From Lachnospiraceae bacterium (GTDB taxonomy: Bacteria > Bacillota > Clostridia > Lachnospirales > Lachnospiraceae), in assembly GCA_022790905.1 (NCBI GenBank), contig JAAVYC010000197.1, positions 1-6,046 on the forward strand: DNA of 6,046 nucleotides, in the 5' to 3' direction. Position numbers and translations under genes: made by a program. The notes under the pieces are model-generated. The model had not been told where the DNA came from and did not search any database. It worked only from the letters and a program-made list of their open reading frames with translations. Below, piece by piece: positions 6,036-6,046 of this stretch; position 1 is the first letter of the stretch; every line of letters begins with the position of its first letter.

Positions 6036-6044
6036 ATTATAACA
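6036..6044 (-). promoter_or_regulatory. Extended -10 promoter of the PF09370 gene at the window edge
   Basis: Read on the minus strand: TGT-TATAAT, a complete extended -10. Any -35 box would be outside the window. RNA would start near 6029 and carry a leader of about 134 bases containing the 5955-5990 hairpin. Confidence 0.5.
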
Positions 6045-6046
6045 CG

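Noticed and set aside
1..6046. tRNA, rRNA, CRISPR array, insertion sequence or attachment site
   Set aside because: No cloverleaf, spaced direct repeats, transposase or long terminal repeats were seen on either strand.

Overview
The window looks like chromosome from a low-GC Gram-positive anaerobe of the Clostridia, most likely a Lachnospiraceae-type gut bacterium. This is inferred from A-rich coding sequence, AGGAGG-type ribosome sites, extended -10 promoters, and a gene set (BlaI/M56 pair, a DUF6033-like protein, DUF4303, a YiiX-like hydrolase) that I associate with that group. I cannot name a species.

Layout. Bases 1-632 hold no gene I can support; their last part is the control region of the next operon. 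Bases 633-3047 carry three genes on the plus strand: a BlaI/MecI-type repressor, an M56 (BlaR1/MecR1-like) membrane metallopeptidase, and a DUF6033-like protein of unknown function. The first two are 5 bases apart (using the preferred start). The third follows after 58 bases that contain a strong dyad. Bases 3231-3756 encode a DUF4303-family protein whose frame is broken by one extra base in a run of seven A residues. Bases 3859-5010 encode a membrane-anchored, circularly permuted NlpC/P60 (YiiX/YebB-like) cysteine hydrolase with its own good promoter at the end of the DUF4303 gene. Converging on it from the minus strand, bases 5071-5895 encode a divergent member of the phosphoenolpyruvate hydrolase / TIM-barrel family (PF09370). 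It is preceded by a leader with a long hairpin and by an extended -10 box at the window edge.

How the parts fit. The first three genes look like a signal-sensing operon. The M56 protease would sense something outside the cell through a small Cys-containing C-terminal domain, which is not a penicillin-binding domain. It would then inactivate the BlaI-type repressor, and the DUF6033-like protein may be the output. No beta-lactamase lies in the window. The remaining genes have separate promoters, and I see no firm functional link between them and this operon. The most useful points to follow up are the replaced sensor domain paired with a DUF6033 output, the poly-A frameshift, the PF09370 protein that has lost family-typical active-site motifs, and its hairpin-containing leader.
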